A stretch of 64,000 nucleotides of DNA. Source: Alphaproteobacteria bacterium (GTDB taxonomy: Bacteria > Pseudomonadota > Alphaproteobacteria > Oceanibaculales > Oceanibaculaceae). A model generated the notes under the pieces. It worked only from the letters and a program-made list of their open reading frames with translations. It made no database searches and was not told the origin of the DNA. The DNA lies in assembly GCA_018823745.1 (NCBI GenBank), contig JAHJHR010000017.1:496001-560000 (forward strand), given 5' to 3'. The translations under genes and the position numbers were made by a program. Positions 54,068-62,468 of this stretch are shown piece after piece (position 1 is the stretch's first letter; every line of letters starts with the position of its first letter).

Positions 54068-55456
54068 ATGACCTTCGTGCCGAATTCCGCGAGCGCTCGC
54101 GACATTGCGCATCACCTGCATCCCTACACCAACCTGAAGGCGCATGAGACCGAAGGTCCGCTGGTCATCACCCGCGGCAAGGGCGTCTATGTCTATGACG
54201 AGGACGGCAAGGATTATCTGGAGGCCATGGCCGGCCTGTGGAGCGCCTCGCTCGGCTTCTCCGAGGATCGCCTCGTCGATGCCGCTGTGAAGCAGCTGAA
54301 GGAGCTGCCCTACTACCACACCTTCGCGCATAAGGCGCATCTGCCCAGCATCGACCTGGCGGAGAAGCTGAAGGCGCTGGCCCCGGTGCCGATGTCGAAG
54401 GTGATCTTCCAGAATTCCGGTTCCGAGGCGAACGACACAGTCGTGAAGCTGGTGTGGTACTACCACAACGCCATCGGCAAGCCGGAAAAGAAGAAGATCA
54501 TCAGCCGGATCAAGGGCTATCACGGCGTCACCGTGGCCTCGGCCAGCCTGACCGGCCTGCCGAACAACCACCGCGATTTCGACCTGCCGATCGCCAACAT
54601 CCTGCATGCCGATTGCCCGCACTGGTACCGGTTCGCTCAGGACGGCGAGAGCGAGGAAGATTTCGCCACCCGCCTGGCGACCAACCTCGAAAACCTGATC
54701 CTGAAGGAAGGCCCGGACACGGTCGGCGCCTTCATCGCCGAGCCGATCATGGGTGCCGGCGGCGTCATCGTGCCGCCGAAGACCTATTTCGAGAAGATCC
54801 AGGCCGTCCTGCAGAAATACGAGATCCTCTTCATCGCCGATGAGGTGATCTGCGGTTTCGGTCGGACCGGCAATTACTGGGGTAGCCAGACCTTTGACCT
54901 GAAGCCAGACATGATCTCTTGTGCCAAGGCGCTATCGGCCAGCTACCTGCCGATCTCCGCCGTGCTGGTGAACGAGAAGGTCTATCAGGCGATGGTCGTC
55001 GAATCCGAGAAGATCGGCATTTTCGGCCATGGCTACACCTATTCCGGCCATCCGGTCTGCGCCGCCGTGGCGCTTGAAGCGCTGAAAATCTATGACGAGC
55101 GCAACATCGTTGAGCATGTCCGCACTGTCGGCGCCAAGCTGCAGGCGGGCCTGCGCAAATTCCTCGACCATCCGCTGGTCGGCGAGGTGCGCGGCACCGG
55201 GCTGATCGCCGCGGTCGAGATGGTGCAGGACAAGAAGACCCGCGCCTCCTTCGATCCGAAGCTGGGTGTCGGCGCCAAGCTGGGCAAGCTGGCCCAGGCC
55301 AATGGCCTGATCGTCCGCGCCATGGGCGATTCCATCGCCTTCACCCCGCCGCTGATCATCACCGAGGCGGAAATCGACATTCTGCTGGAGCGCATGAAGC
55401 AGGCGCTGGACGAGACACTGGCCTGGATCGACGAACAGGGCCTCACGCACTCCTGA
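54068..55456 (+). CDS. Class III omega-aminotransferase
   Basis: A PLP-dependent transaminase of 462 residues that moves amino groups from omega-amines or amino acids to pyruvate or a similar acceptor. Visible features are the cofactor region NSGSEANDTVVKL (116-128), FIADEVICGFGRTG (255-268) and the Schiff-base lysine in CAKALSA (K287). I use ATG 54068 behind AGAGGATGG; the track start at 54044 has no support. The N-terminal HHLHPYTNLKAHETEGP is typical of beta-alanine/polyamine transaminases, but the substrate is not proven. A terminator follows. Confidence 0.92.
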   Translation: MTFVPNSASARDIAHHLHPYTNLKAHETEGPLVITRGKGVYVYDEDGKDYLEAMAGLWSASLGFSEDRLVDAAVKQLKELPYYHTFAHKAHLPSIDLAEKLKALAPVPMSKVIFQNSGSEANDTVVKLVWYYHNAIGKPEKKKIISRIKGYHGVTVASASLTGLPNNHRDFDLPIANILHADCPHWYRFAQDGESEEDFATRLATNLENLILKEGPDTVGAFIAEPIMGAGGVIVPPKTYFEKIQAVLQKYEILFIADEVICGFGRTGNYWGSQTFDLKPDMISCAKALSASYLPISAVLVNEKVYQAMVVESEKIGIFGHGYTYSGHPVCAAVALEALKIYDERNIVEHVRTVGAKLQAGLRKFLDHPLVGEVRGTGLIAAVEMVQDKKTRASFDPKLGVGAKLGKLAQANGLIVRAMGDSIAFTPPLIITEAEIDILLERMKQALDETLAWIDEQGLTHS

Positions 55457-55477
55457 CGTCTGCCGGAATCGTTATGG

Positions 55478-55506
55478 AAAGGCCGTCTCCCCGGAGGCGG
55501 CCTTTT
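55478..55506 (+). terminator. Intrinsic terminator after the aminotransferase gene
   Basis: AAAGGCCG-t-CTCC pairs with GGAG-g-CGGCCTTT with a CC loop, ending in TTTT. It lies 21 bp beyond the stop. The A-tract on the left lets it also serve the opposing toxin gene, whose stop is 12 bp further on. Confidence 0.88.
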
Positions 55507-55517
55507 CGTTTGGCGTA

Positions 55518-55901
55518 TCACAGGGCTGGCGATACGTCGGTCAGGGAGAAGTCGTTGCCGACATAGAGCAAGGGGCAGCCATGCTCCATAGCCATCGCAT
55601 AGGCGAAGCAATCGCCATAATTAAGGGCCGCCGGATGCATGCCCTTGCCCCATTGGCCATAGGCATCGGCGATCCGCCGGGCCGAGGCCGCTGTCACCGG
55701 CACGATCTCAAAGCCGAGACCGGAAATCAGCGCATCGACTTCCTCGCGGATATTCCGGCGGTCGGCAACGATCAGCGCTTCCGCAACCGTTCCGGCGGAA
55801 ATGAGCAGCCGGTTTGCCTGCTCTATCGCTGTCATGCACGCATCGGCCTGGGGTTCGTTCATCACGATTGCCATCAGGGCCGATGTATCGACGGCTATCA
55901 T
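55518..55901 (-). CDS. PIN-domain toxin (VapC-like)
   Basis: A 127-residue PIN-domain ribonuclease. The acidic metal ligands lie in VDTSALMAIV (D4), the E of the AEALIVADRR helix, and the NYGDCFAYAMA and GNDFSLTDV motifs near the C-terminus. VapC toxins cleave tRNA or rRNA when not neutralised. The ATG overlaps the antitoxin stop by 4 nt, the usual toxin-antitoxin coupling. Confidence 0.9.
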   Translation of the reverse strand: MIAVDTSALMAIVMNEPQADACMTAIEQANRLLISAGTVAEALIVADRRNIREEVDALISGLGFEIVPVTAASARRIADAYGQWGKGMHPAALNYGDCFAYAMAMEHGCPLLYVGNDFSLTDVSPAL

Positions 55902-56155
55902 GCCGGCAGGCCGTCATCGCCATAGAGGAAGTCCTGGCTGCGGGCGGCATCGGGGCCGGGATGCGCCTTGCCGGCGGCGCTTGCTTTTGCCTTCTCCATC
56001 AGGATTCGCCGGTGGCTGGCATTCGCTGCGACGGCAACCGGCACCAGGCGCGCCACCTCATGGCCGTGGCGTGTCAGGATGACCTCGTCGCCGGCCTCGG
56101 CCCGCTTCACCAGATCGGTAAGCTGCGCCTTCGCATCGCTGACGGAAACTCTCAT
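55898..56155 (-). CDS. Phd/YefM-type antitoxin (VapB-like partner)
   Basis: An 85-residue antitoxin with a Phd/YefM-like N-terminal DNA-binding part ([37 protein letters not shown]) and a C-terminal tail expected to wrap the toxin. Of two in-frame ATGs (56161 and 56155), the second has GAAGGA 6 nt upstream and is preferred. The gene is first in the pair. Direct repeats lie 34-54 bp upstream and probably bind this protein. Confidence 0.88.
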   Translation of the reverse strand: MRVSVSDAKAQLTDLVKRAEAGDEVILTRHGHEVARLVPVAVAANASHRRILMEKAKASAAGKAHPGPDAARSQDFLYGDDGLPA

Positions 56156-56188
56156 CGCCATTCCTTCGCTTCAAAGATCGCTCGATAA

Positions 56189-56209
56189 TTGGTCCAATAC
56201 CTGGTCCAA
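56189..56209 (-). promoter_or_regulatory. Tandem operator candidate upstream of the antitoxin gene
   Basis: On the minus strand the sequence reads TTGGACCA-GGTA-TTGGACCAA: two copies of TTGGACCA 12 bp apart, about one helical turn, each with near-palindromic symmetry. A possible -35 (TTGACT) precedes and an AT-rich -10-like AATTAT follows, so binding would cover the promoter. This fits the autoregulation expected of Phd-type antitoxins. Confidence 0.5.
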
Positions 56210-56310
56210 GTCAATATCCGCCGCAATGGCGCCCGCGACATTCCGCCCGGATGACGTTACGGATGCGGCTACCTATGCTATTCTCCTGTCGAAATACCGG
56301 GGTCGCAGGC

Positions 56311-57528
56311 ATGGATTATCAGCGTTTCTTCGCCGAGCGCATCGCGCAGCTGAAGGAAGAAGGCCGTTATCGGGTCTTTGCCGATCTGGAACGGGAGGCC
56401 GGGCGCTTCCCCGCCGCCCGCCAGCATGCGGGAGCCGATACAAGGCCAGTCACCGTGTGGTGTTCCAATGATTATCTCGGCATGGGCCAGCACCCGAGTG
56501 TGCTGGCGGCGATGCGCGACGCCATCGATCGCACCGGGGCCGGGGCCGGCGGCACGCGCAACATCTCCGGTACGACGCATTTTCATGTGATGCTGGAAGA
56601 AGAGTTGGCCGATCTGCATGGCAAGGAAGCCGGGCTGCTGTTCACCTCCGGCTATGTCGCCAACGAGGCGGCGCTGTCCTGCCTGGGATCGTCATTGCCC
56701 GGCTGCATCATCTTTTCCGATGCGCTGAACCATGCCTCGATGATCCAGGGAATCCGGCATTCCGGGGCAGAAAAGCGCATCTTCCGGCATAATGACGTCG
56801 CCCATCTGGAGCAGTTGCTGGCTGAGGCCGATCCCGCCCGGCCGAAGCTGGTTGCCTTCGAATCGGTCTATTCCATGGATGGCGATATCTCGCCCATATC
56901 CGAGATTCTCGACGTCTGCGAGAAATACGGCGCGCTCAGCTATCTCGACGAGGTGCATGCCGTCGGCCTGTATGGCCCGTGCGGCGCCGGTGTTGCCGAA
57001 CGCGACGGTGTGATGGACCGCGTCGATATCATCCAGGGCACGCTGGGCAAGGCTTTCGGGCTGATGGGCGGCTATATCGCCGGCTCCGCCGCGATGGTCG
57101 ATTTCGTGCGCTCGCATGCCTCGGGTTTCATCTTCACCACCTCGCTGCCGCCGGCGCTGACCGCCGGTGCGCTGGCCAGCGTGCGCTTCCTGAAGCAGCA
57201 GGGCGGCATCGCTTTGCGTTCCTTGCACCAGGAGCGCGCGGCAACGCTGCGCGCCAAGCTGCGCGCCGCCGGCCTGCCGCTGATCGAAGCGCCCAGCCAT
57301 ATCGTGCCGGTGCTGGTGGGGGATGCAGCGCGGTGCAAGCATGCCAGCGACCTGCTGCTTGAACGCCACGCGATTTATGTCCAGCCGATCAACTACCCGA
57401 CCGTGCCGCGCGGCACGGAGAGGCTGCGCCTGACCCCGACGCCACTGCATGACGATGCCGCCATGGACCGGCTGGTCAACGCCCTGAAAGATATCTGGGC
57501 GGCATTGTCGCTGAAACAGGCGGCCTGA
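56311..57528 (+). CDS. hemA: 5-aminolevulinate synthase
   Basis: ALA synthase condenses glycine and succinyl-CoA, the C4 route of tetrapyrrole synthesis found in alphaproteobacteria. The 405-residue protein carries [13 protein letters not shown] (50-62), the glycine-rich [12 protein letters not shown], the cofactor DEVHAVG block (213-219) and the PLP lysine in TLGKAFG (K247). The true start is ATG 56311 (MDYQRFF); the track's extra 20 residues are not conserved. It diverges from the toxin-antitoxin pair. Confidence 0.97.
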   Translation: MDYQRFFAERIAQLKEEGRYRVFADLEREAGRFPAARQHAGADTRPVTVWCSNDYLGMGQHPSVLAAMRDAIDRTGAGAGGTRNISGTTHFHVMLEEELADLHGKEAGLLFTSGYVANEAALSCLGSSLPGCIIFSDALNHASMIQGIRHSGAEKRIFRHNDVAHLEQLLAEADPARPKLVAFESVYSMDGDISPISEILDVCEKYGALSYLDEVHAVGLYGPCGAGVAERDGVMDRVDIIQGTLGKAFGLMGGYIAGSAAMVDFVRSHASGFIFTTSLPPALTAGALASVRFLKQQGGIALRSLHQERAATLRAKLRAAGLPLIEAPSHIVPVLVGDAARCKHASDLLLERHAIYVQPINYPTVPRGTERLRLTPTPLHDDAAMDRLVNALKDIWAALSLKQAA

Positions 57529-57552
57529 GCGTCAAAAAACTCTTTCCTTGTC

Positions 57553-57571
57553 GTTGCGAATCGTTCTTAAT
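57553..57571 (+). promoter_or_regulatory. Fur/Irr-box-like sequence upstream of the PadR-like gene
   Basis: GTTGCGAATCGTTCTTAAT resembles the TTGCGAATnATTCGCAA type of iron-responsive box, with the right arm degenerate (TTCTTAA for TTCGCAA). It lies 25 bp after hemA and 58 bp before the next start. It could link the regulator to iron or heme status, but this is a weak match. Confidence 0.3.
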
Positions 57572-57628
57572 ACTGGACAAGAACGGTCCGATATCCTATC
57601 TGTATGCTCTGGCGACAAGGACATGCCG

Positions 57629-58174
57629 ATGTACCGCGACAACTCGCTGATCCCGACCGAGGCCCTGCGCCTCGCCATGCTTGGCTTCCTGGCCGAAGGG
57701 CCGCGGCGCTATGCCGATCTGGCGGCCACGGTGCGCCGCTTCGCCAGCCGCATGGCCGGGCCGTCGCTTGATCTGCTGGCGCCCTCGCTGGAATTGCTGC
57801 GCTTCGAGGGGCTGGTGGTGCCGCTCGATGGCGAGAGCATGGAGGATAATCCCTCGCTGCGCCTGACGCCGGACGGGGAAAAGGCGCTGAACGATCTGCT
57901 GACCGCGAATATGCGCCCCACCGTGAACGATCTGAACAAGCTGGTGGTGGCGCTAAAGCTGCGCTTCCTGCATCTGCTGGACCGCGAGGACCGGCTGACC
58001 CAGATCGAGATGCTGGAAGATTTGTACCGCACCGAACGCGCGCGCCTCGTGGATCTGCGCACCAATGACGAGGAAGCCACCGCTGATGGCTTCCTGGCCG
58101 CCTGGCTGGACCAGGAAATCGCCCAGGTCGATTCCCGGCTTGCCTGGTGCCAGGGCATCCTCGCCCGCGCCTGA
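57629..58174 (+). CDS. PadR-like transcriptional regulator
   Basis: A 181-residue protein with an N-terminal winged-helix part (EALRLAMLGFLAEGPRRYADLAATVRR; LRLTPDGEKALNDLL) and a C-terminal helical part resembling the PadR dimerisation domain (LKLRFLHLLDREDRLTQIEMLEDLYRTER, seen in two adjoining helices). The ATG at 57629 has AAGGA 7 nt upstream; an in-frame ATG two codons earlier is less well spaced. It follows hemA by 100 bp on the same strand and converges on glmU with 3 bp between stops. The regulated genes are unknown. Confidence 0.75.
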   Translation: MYRDNSLIPTEALRLAMLGFLAEGPRRYADLAATVRRFASRMAGPSLDLLAPSLELLRFEGLVVPLDGESMEDNPSLRLTPDGEKALNDLLTANMRPTVNDLNKLVVALKLRFLHLLDREDRLTQIEMLEDLYRTERARLVDLRTNDEEATADGFLAAWLDQEIAQVDSRLAWCQGILARA

Positions 58175-58177
58175 CCT

Positions 58178-59554
58178 CTATTTGCCCTTTCGGGCTGCCT
58201 TCTCCGCCGCGCGGCGTTCACGGAACGCCTTGGCCCGTCCCGGCTTCTCGGCCTGCTGCCCGCGCGCGATGGCCAGCGCATCGGCGGGCACGTCGCGGGT
58301 GATGACGCTTCCGGCGGCGACAATAGCCCCTTCGCCGATGCTGACCGGAGCCACCAGAGCGGAATTCGAGCCGATGAAGGCCCCCGCGCCAATGCGGGTC
58401 TGTTCCTTGAAGAAGCCGTCATAATTGCAGGTAATGGTGCCGGCGCCGATATTGGCCCCCGCGCCGATCTCGGCATCGCCCAGATAGGCCAGGTGATTGG
58501 CCTTCGCCCCGGCGCCGATCACCGTGTTCTTCACCTCGACGAAATTGCCGATATGCGCATCGCGCCCGACCCGTGCTCCGGGGCGCAGCCGGGCATAGGG
58601 ACCGATAATGGCCCCCGCTTCCACGACAGCCCCCTCGATATGGCTGAAGGCGCGGATCTCGACCCCGTCGCCGATGGTGACACCGGGACCGAAGACGCAG
58701 AACGGGCCGATGGTGACATCGCGCCCCAGCTTCGTGTCCCAACACAGATGAACGCTGGAAGGGTCGATCAGCGTTGCCCCATTCTCCATCGCTGCTGCGC
58801 GCAGCCGCCGCTGCACCATGGCCTCGCCCTGGGCCAACCCGGCGCGGGTGTCGATGCCCATCACCTCTTCCGGCCCGGCCTCGACCACGGCGGCGCGCAG
58901 ACCGCGCTTATGGGCGGCCTCGACCAGATCGGTCAGGTAGTATTCGCCCTTGGCGTTCTGGTTCGACAGATCGCCCAGCAATTCCGGCAGCAGCGCCGCA
59001 TCGATGGCCATATAGCCGCCATTGCACAGGTCGATGGCGCGCTGCTCCGGCGTCGCCTCGGCATATTCGATAATCCTGTACAGATGCCCGGCCCCGACCA
59101 TCAGCCGGCCATAGCGCGCCGGATCGGCCGGGCGGAAGCCGACAACCACAACCGCCGCCCCCTCCTCCCGCTTCTCCAGCATGGCGCGCAGCGTCGCTTC
59201 GGAGACGAAGGGGTCTGCCCCTGCCAGGGTGAGCACTGTGCCCCTGGTGAAGCCCTCCAGCGCCGGCAGGGCGGCCATCACGGCATGGCCTGTCCCCAGT
59301 GCCGGGCTCTGCAGCTGCGTCGGATAGGGGGCGACGGCGCGGGTGACGGCCTCGCCCTCCGGCCCAACCACCACGACGACCCGCTCCGGCGACAAGGTTT
59401 CCACCGTCGCCAGCAGATGATTGATCATCGGCCGCCCGGCCAGCGGGTGCAGCACCTTGGGCAGGTCTGACTTCATGCGCGTCCCCAGCCCGGCGGCAAG
59501 GACTATTGCGGCAACCGGAATTTTCGGGGCGTATTTCGGCAAGGAGTCGGACAT
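58178..59554 (-). CDS. glmU: Bifunctional UDP-GlcNAc pyrophosphorylase / glucosamine-1-phosphate acetyltransferase
   Basis: GlmU acetylates glucosamine-1-phosphate and couples it to UTP to give UDP-GlcNAc, needed for peptidoglycan and LPS. The N-terminal uridyltransferase signature LAAGLGTRMKSDLPKVLHPLAG (about 19-40, read as two motifs) and the C-terminal left-handed beta-helix with hexapeptide repeats (GDGVEIRAFSHIEGAVV; GAGTITCNYDG) are both intact. I start at ATG 59554 (MSDSLPK); the ORF track's 177 upstream residues are antisense to gph. Length is 458. The gene diverges from gph by 81 bp; glmS is not adjacent. Confidence 0.96.
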   Translation of the reverse strand: MSDSLPKYAPKIPVAAIVLAAGLGTRMKSDLPKVLHPLAGRPMINHLLATVETLSPERVVVVVGPEGEAVTRAVAPYPTQLQSPALGTGHAVMAALPALEGFTRGTVLTLAGADPFVSEATLRAMLEKREEGAAVVVVGFRPADPARYGRLMVGAGHLYRIIEYAEATPEQRAIDLCNGGYMAIDAALLPELLGDLSNQNAKGEYYLTDLVEAAHKRGLRAAVVEAGPEEVMGIDTRAGLAQGEAMVQRRLRAAAMENGATLIDPSSVHLCWDTKLGRDVTIGPFCVFGPGVTIGDGVEIRAFSHIEGAVVEAGAIIGPYARLRPGARVGRDAHIGNFVEVKNTVIGAGAKANHLAYLGDAEIGAGANIGAGTITCNYDGFFKEQTRIGAGAFIGSNSALVAPVSIGEGAIVAAGSVITRDVPADALAIARGQQAEKPGRAKAFRERRAAEKAARKGK

Positions 59555-59635
59555 GGCACAATGATCCTGGATCGGATTGTCCAACGGTTCTAACGTTCCG
59601 CCCCCCTCGCAATCAATCACCTTGATGGCCCCCCG

Positions 59636-60313
59636 ATGGATCGCGCTCTGATCTTCGACCTCGACGGCACGCTGATCGACAGCGCCACCGATCTCGCCCA
59701 GGCCCTGAACACCCTGCTGGCGGAACGGCATCGCCCCCCCGTGACGATGGCCCAGATGAAGACTTTCATCGGCGATGGTGCGCTGAAACTGGTGGAGCGC
59801 GCCTTCCTGGCCAGCGGCGGGCCGGACCCGGTGGATACGCTGCCGGCACTGACAGCGCAGTTTGTGGCGATCTACGAATCCATCCCCGCAACGCCGGCCC
59901 AGCTCTACCCGGATGTGGCCAAGACGCTGGCCGCCTTGTCCGCCCGGGGACTGAGGCTCGGCCTGTGCACCAACAAGCCTCAGAGCGCCACCGAGGCGCT
60001 GCTGCCGCAGCTCGGTCTGGGCGGGATGTTCGATGCCGTGGTCGGCGGCGACGCGCTGCCGGTGCGCAAGCCGGACCCGGCGCATCTGCAGGAAGTGATC
60101 GACCGGCTGGGCATCGCCAATGACCGGGCGATCATGATCGGCGACAACGATAATGACGCCGCCGTGGCCCGGGGCTGCGGCCTGCCCTTCATCGCCATGC
60201 TGTACGGCTATCCCCGCGTCCCGGTCGCGGAATTAGGCGCGGCCGCCCTGCTGGAGCGCTTCGCCGAGCTGCCGGAGGCAATCAATCGGATATGGGGTGA
60301 GAGCATCGCTTGA
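59636..60313 (+). CDS. gph: Phosphoglycolate phosphatase (HAD superfamily)
   Basis: A 225-residue HAD hydrolase. The nucleophile motif DLDGTLIDS (D8/D10 region), the CTNKP motif II and the GDNDNDAAVARGCG motif IV are present, with a small alpha-helical cap between the first two. Gph removes phosphate from 2-phosphoglycolate formed during DNA repair. The assignment among HAD phosphatases is likely but not certain. The TGA stop (60311-60313) lies inside the -35 box of the tRNA-Val promoter. Confidence 0.9.
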   Translation: MDRALIFDLDGTLIDSATDLAQALNTLLAERHRPPVTMAQMKTFIGDGALKLVERAFLASGGPDPVDTLPALTAQFVAIYESIPATPAQLYPDVAKTLAALSARGLRLGLCTNKPQSATEALLPQLGLGGMFDAVVGGDALPVRKPDPAHLQEVIDRLGIANDRAIMIGDNDNDAAVARGCGLPFIAMLYGYPRVPVAELGAAALLERFAELPEAINRIWGESIA

Positions 60314-60339
60314 CAGGGCTGCCCCCGCCGCCCTATACG
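60310..60339 (+). promoter_or_regulatory. Sigma-70 promoter for tRNA-Val
   Basis: A perfect -35 box TTGACA (60310-60315) is followed after 18 bp by TATACG (60334-60339) as -10. The tRNA begins 33 bp later, which suits a start point near 60346. The -35 hexamer contains the gph stop codon. Confidence 0.7.
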
Positions 60340-60372
60340 AAGGCCCTTCGCGACAAACGCTGCGAGACGGAT

Positions 60373-60447
60373 GGGCGGTTAGCTCAGCGGGAGAGCACAC
60401 GCTTCACACGCGTGGGGTCACTGGTTCAATCCCAGTACCGCCCACCA
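60373..60447 (+). tRNA. tRNA-Val (anticodon CAC)
   Basis: A full cloverleaf can be drawn: acceptor GGGCGGT/ACCGCCC, D stem GCTC/GAGC, anticodon stem CACGC/GCGTG with loop TTCACAC (anticodon CAC at 60405-60407), variable GGGTC, and T arm ACTGG-TTCAATC-CCAGT. The 3' CCA is encoded. It reads GUG valine codons. The gene stands alone between gph and the reverse-strand MCP-Cache gene. Confidence 0.97.
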
Positions 60448-60473
60448 TTCCCTTCGGAAATTACCCTTCAGGA

Positions 60474-61568
60474 CTACATGGGCTGCTGAACGATGCAGCC
60501 ATACCAGCCGAGTCCTTCATAGGTCTCATAGCCCGGCGTGAGTGCATAGCCGACCGTATTGCCCTTCTCGTCCCGATAGAAGCCATCCCGGCGCGAACCG
60601 GCCTGGAGCGGCAGTTTCTCGGTCAGGACGCCCTTGCCGTCGGAAGCCGCCAGCACGCGGAATTCCCGGTCCAGCAGCAGCACGCGTGTCTTGGCACGCT
60701 CCTCGCCGGTCAGCCGCACGCCCTGTACGATGGCCTCGGCCTGCGGGCCCCAGTCGAAATGCACGCCCAGCACACCCAGCACCTTGCCATTGGACAGGCC
60801 GTTCTCGCGGATCGCCGTCGCATAGGTGGCAACCGGACGGTTGCCGAGATCGATTGAGGTGGCAATGTTGGCGACCGCGTAATCATCGCCGCTGCGCGTT
60901 GCCAGGCTATCCTGGAACCAGCGCTCGCGGGAGACGTCACGCCCGGTGACCGGATATTTGCCCGGCCGGCCATTGGCGATGATCTTGCCATCGGTATCGG
61001 CTATCCACAGATCAAGATAGACGGTATAGGCCGACAGGATAACACCAAGGCGCTGGCTGGCATGGGCGCAGCGATCGGCGGAGGGATCAAGGGCGCAATC
61101 GACGATGGCGCTGTCGGTGGCCCACCAGCGCACGTCGCAGGTGCGTTCGTAGAGGTTGCGGTCGATCAGTTCCACCGCGTTCAGCGCCAGATCGACCAGC
61201 CGGTGGCCACGCATATGCTCGACCAGGCTGATACCCAGCTTCTGCAGGGAATCGACGCGTTGCGCCAGTTCGCTTTCCAGGCTGTTGGAAATCGTCTCGA
61301 TCTCGTTCGAGACGCCGCGCACCTCGCCGGCGACCACGGCAAAGCCGCGCCCCATCTCGCCAGCGCGGGCCGCCTCGATCAGCGCATTCAGCGCCAGCAT
61401 CTTGGTGCGGCCGGTAATTGCCCGGATGGCGGCAACCTTTTCGCGGGTCACCATCGCAACATCGCCGGTCAGTTCGACAATGCGTTCCGGTTTTACAGTC
61501 CCCTCTTCGGGCGCCGAACTCGACCCGCTAGCCTGAAAGCTGCCCGATTGAATAGCCATGACTGTCAC
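60474..61568 (-). CDS. Soluble chemoreceptor-like protein with MCP tip N-terminal and Cache/PAS-like domain C-terminal
   Basis: A 364-residue protein with an unusual order. Residues about 40-105 carry the methyl-accepting signalling-tip signature (TKMLALNALIEAARAGEMGRGFAVVAGEVR), and residues about 130-360 form a sensory Cache-like domain (VILSAYTVYLDLWIADTDG; RDVSRERWFQ; VLGVLGVHFDW). There is no membrane segment, and the helices flanking the tip are too short for a normal receptor hairpin. Possible roles are a cytosolic array partner or a CheA-independent sensor. The start is GTG 61568 (GGGGGCGA upstream) or ATG 61559. Confidence 0.85.
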   Translation of the reverse strand: MTVMAIQSGSFQASGSSSAPEEGTVKPERIVELTGDVAMVTREKVAAIRAITGRTKMLALNALIEAARAGEMGRGFAVVAGEVRGVSNEIETISNSLESELAQRVDSLQKLGISLVEHMRGHRLVDLALNAVELIDRNLYERTCDVRWWATDSAIVDCALDPSADRCAHASQRLGVILSAYTVYLDLWIADTDGKIIANGRPGKYPVTGRDVSRERWFQDSLATRSGDDYAVANIATSIDLGNRPVATYATAIRENGLSNGKVLGVLGVHFDWGPQAEAIVQGVRLTGEERAKTRVLLLDREFRVLAASDGKGVLTEKLPLQAGSRRDGFYRDEKGNTVGYALTPGYETYEGLGWYGCIVQQPM

Positions 61569-61685
61569 AAATCGCCCCCAAGACGGTTACTTTCATTGCT
61601 CCACCCCCCTTGGGCGCCGATCCGTCTTATGAAGCCCGACGGTATTACGCTGCGCATTTTTAACGCCCTAGTTTACAATTAAACA

Positions 61686-61701
61686 GAAAAATTAATTTTT
61701 C
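61686..61701. promoter_or_regulatory. 16-bp AT-only-core palindrome in an AT-rich gap
   Basis: GAAAAATTAATTTTTC is a perfect palindrome within an AT-rich stretch (about 61655-61735) in the 276-bp gap between the MCP-Cache gene and the helical-protein gene. It could be a promoter region or a site for a nucleoid protein or dimeric regulator. Confidence 0.35.
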
Positions 61702-61844
61702 ATTGATATTTAGTCGCACATATCAGTTAAAGGTTTTGGCATAGCAGTCTGTCCCACACTCCGATAAGACTTAAGGACAGTTTCGTAAGAATTGGGGGAT
61801 GGCCTCGCCATTCCCGGCCGATGAGTTTGCGCCCAGGGGGGAGC

Positions 61845-62363
61845 ATGTCGAAAAGCTATACGAAACGCGAAGCCCAGGACATGCTGGTGGCTCTTGAGCG
61901 CCAGGCCCGAGAGATCATCATCGTTGCCCAGAAGGCGCAGAGCACCGCCACCAAGCACAGCTTCAACGTCTATCGCCAGTTCCGTGAAAGCGTCTCCGAA
62001 TTCGAGACCTTCGGCATCCTGATCGAAAACCGCCTGCGCAACCTGGATACCGGCCGCGACCCGCGGCTGGACGAACAATTCGATGCGCTGAACGTCCTGA
62101 TCTCGAAATCCGTCATCAAGGCCAGCACGCAGTTCTTTCTGGCCCTGAGCAAGAGCCCGGCCCTGCCCCTCGGATCGCGGGAGGTCTTCCTGCAGGAATT
62201 ACGCAGCCTGCACGAGGCGCGCAACAAGCTCTCCGATCCACGCTACCAGCGCATGCTGGACGAGGAGGCGCATCGCAACCTCCAGATCGCCGAGAATATC
62301 CTGACCGAAATCATTGAGCGCGCGCCCAGCCTGCTGGACTTCAACAAGCGGCAAAGCGCATAG
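61845..62363 (+). CDS. Uncharacterised helical 172-residue protein
   Basis: I do not recognise this protein. It appears all-helical and soluble, with charged heptad-like stretches (REAQDMLVALERQAREIIIVAQ; LQELRSLHEARNKLSDP; LQIAENILTEIIERAPSLLDF) that suggest a coiled-coil bundle. There is no signal peptide. ATG 61845 follows AGGGGGGAGC; the track start at 61821 has none. It diverges from the MCP-Cache gene across an AT-rich gap, and the shared intergenic region raises the possibility of a functional link. Confidence 0.72.
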   Translation: MSKSYTKREAQDMLVALERQAREIIIVAQKAQSTATKHSFNVYRQFRESVSEFETFGILIENRLRNLDTGRDPRLDEQFDALNVLISKSVIKASTQFFLALSKSPALPLGSREVFLQELRSLHEARNKLSDPRYQRMLDEEAHRNLQIAENILTEIIERAPSLLDFNKRQSA

Positions 62364-62468
62364 CGCCCCTGCCTACCGCGCCCTTGCCAGCGACAGGGCG
62401 AAGCCGCTACAGAAAACAACCGACAAAAAAAGCGCGAACAGCGCGGATCGCCTGGGAGGATCAGACGC

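Noticed and set aside
59555-60085. 177-residue N-terminal extension of GlmU in the ORF track
   Set aside because: It is antisense to gph, and family similarity starts at MSDSLPK.
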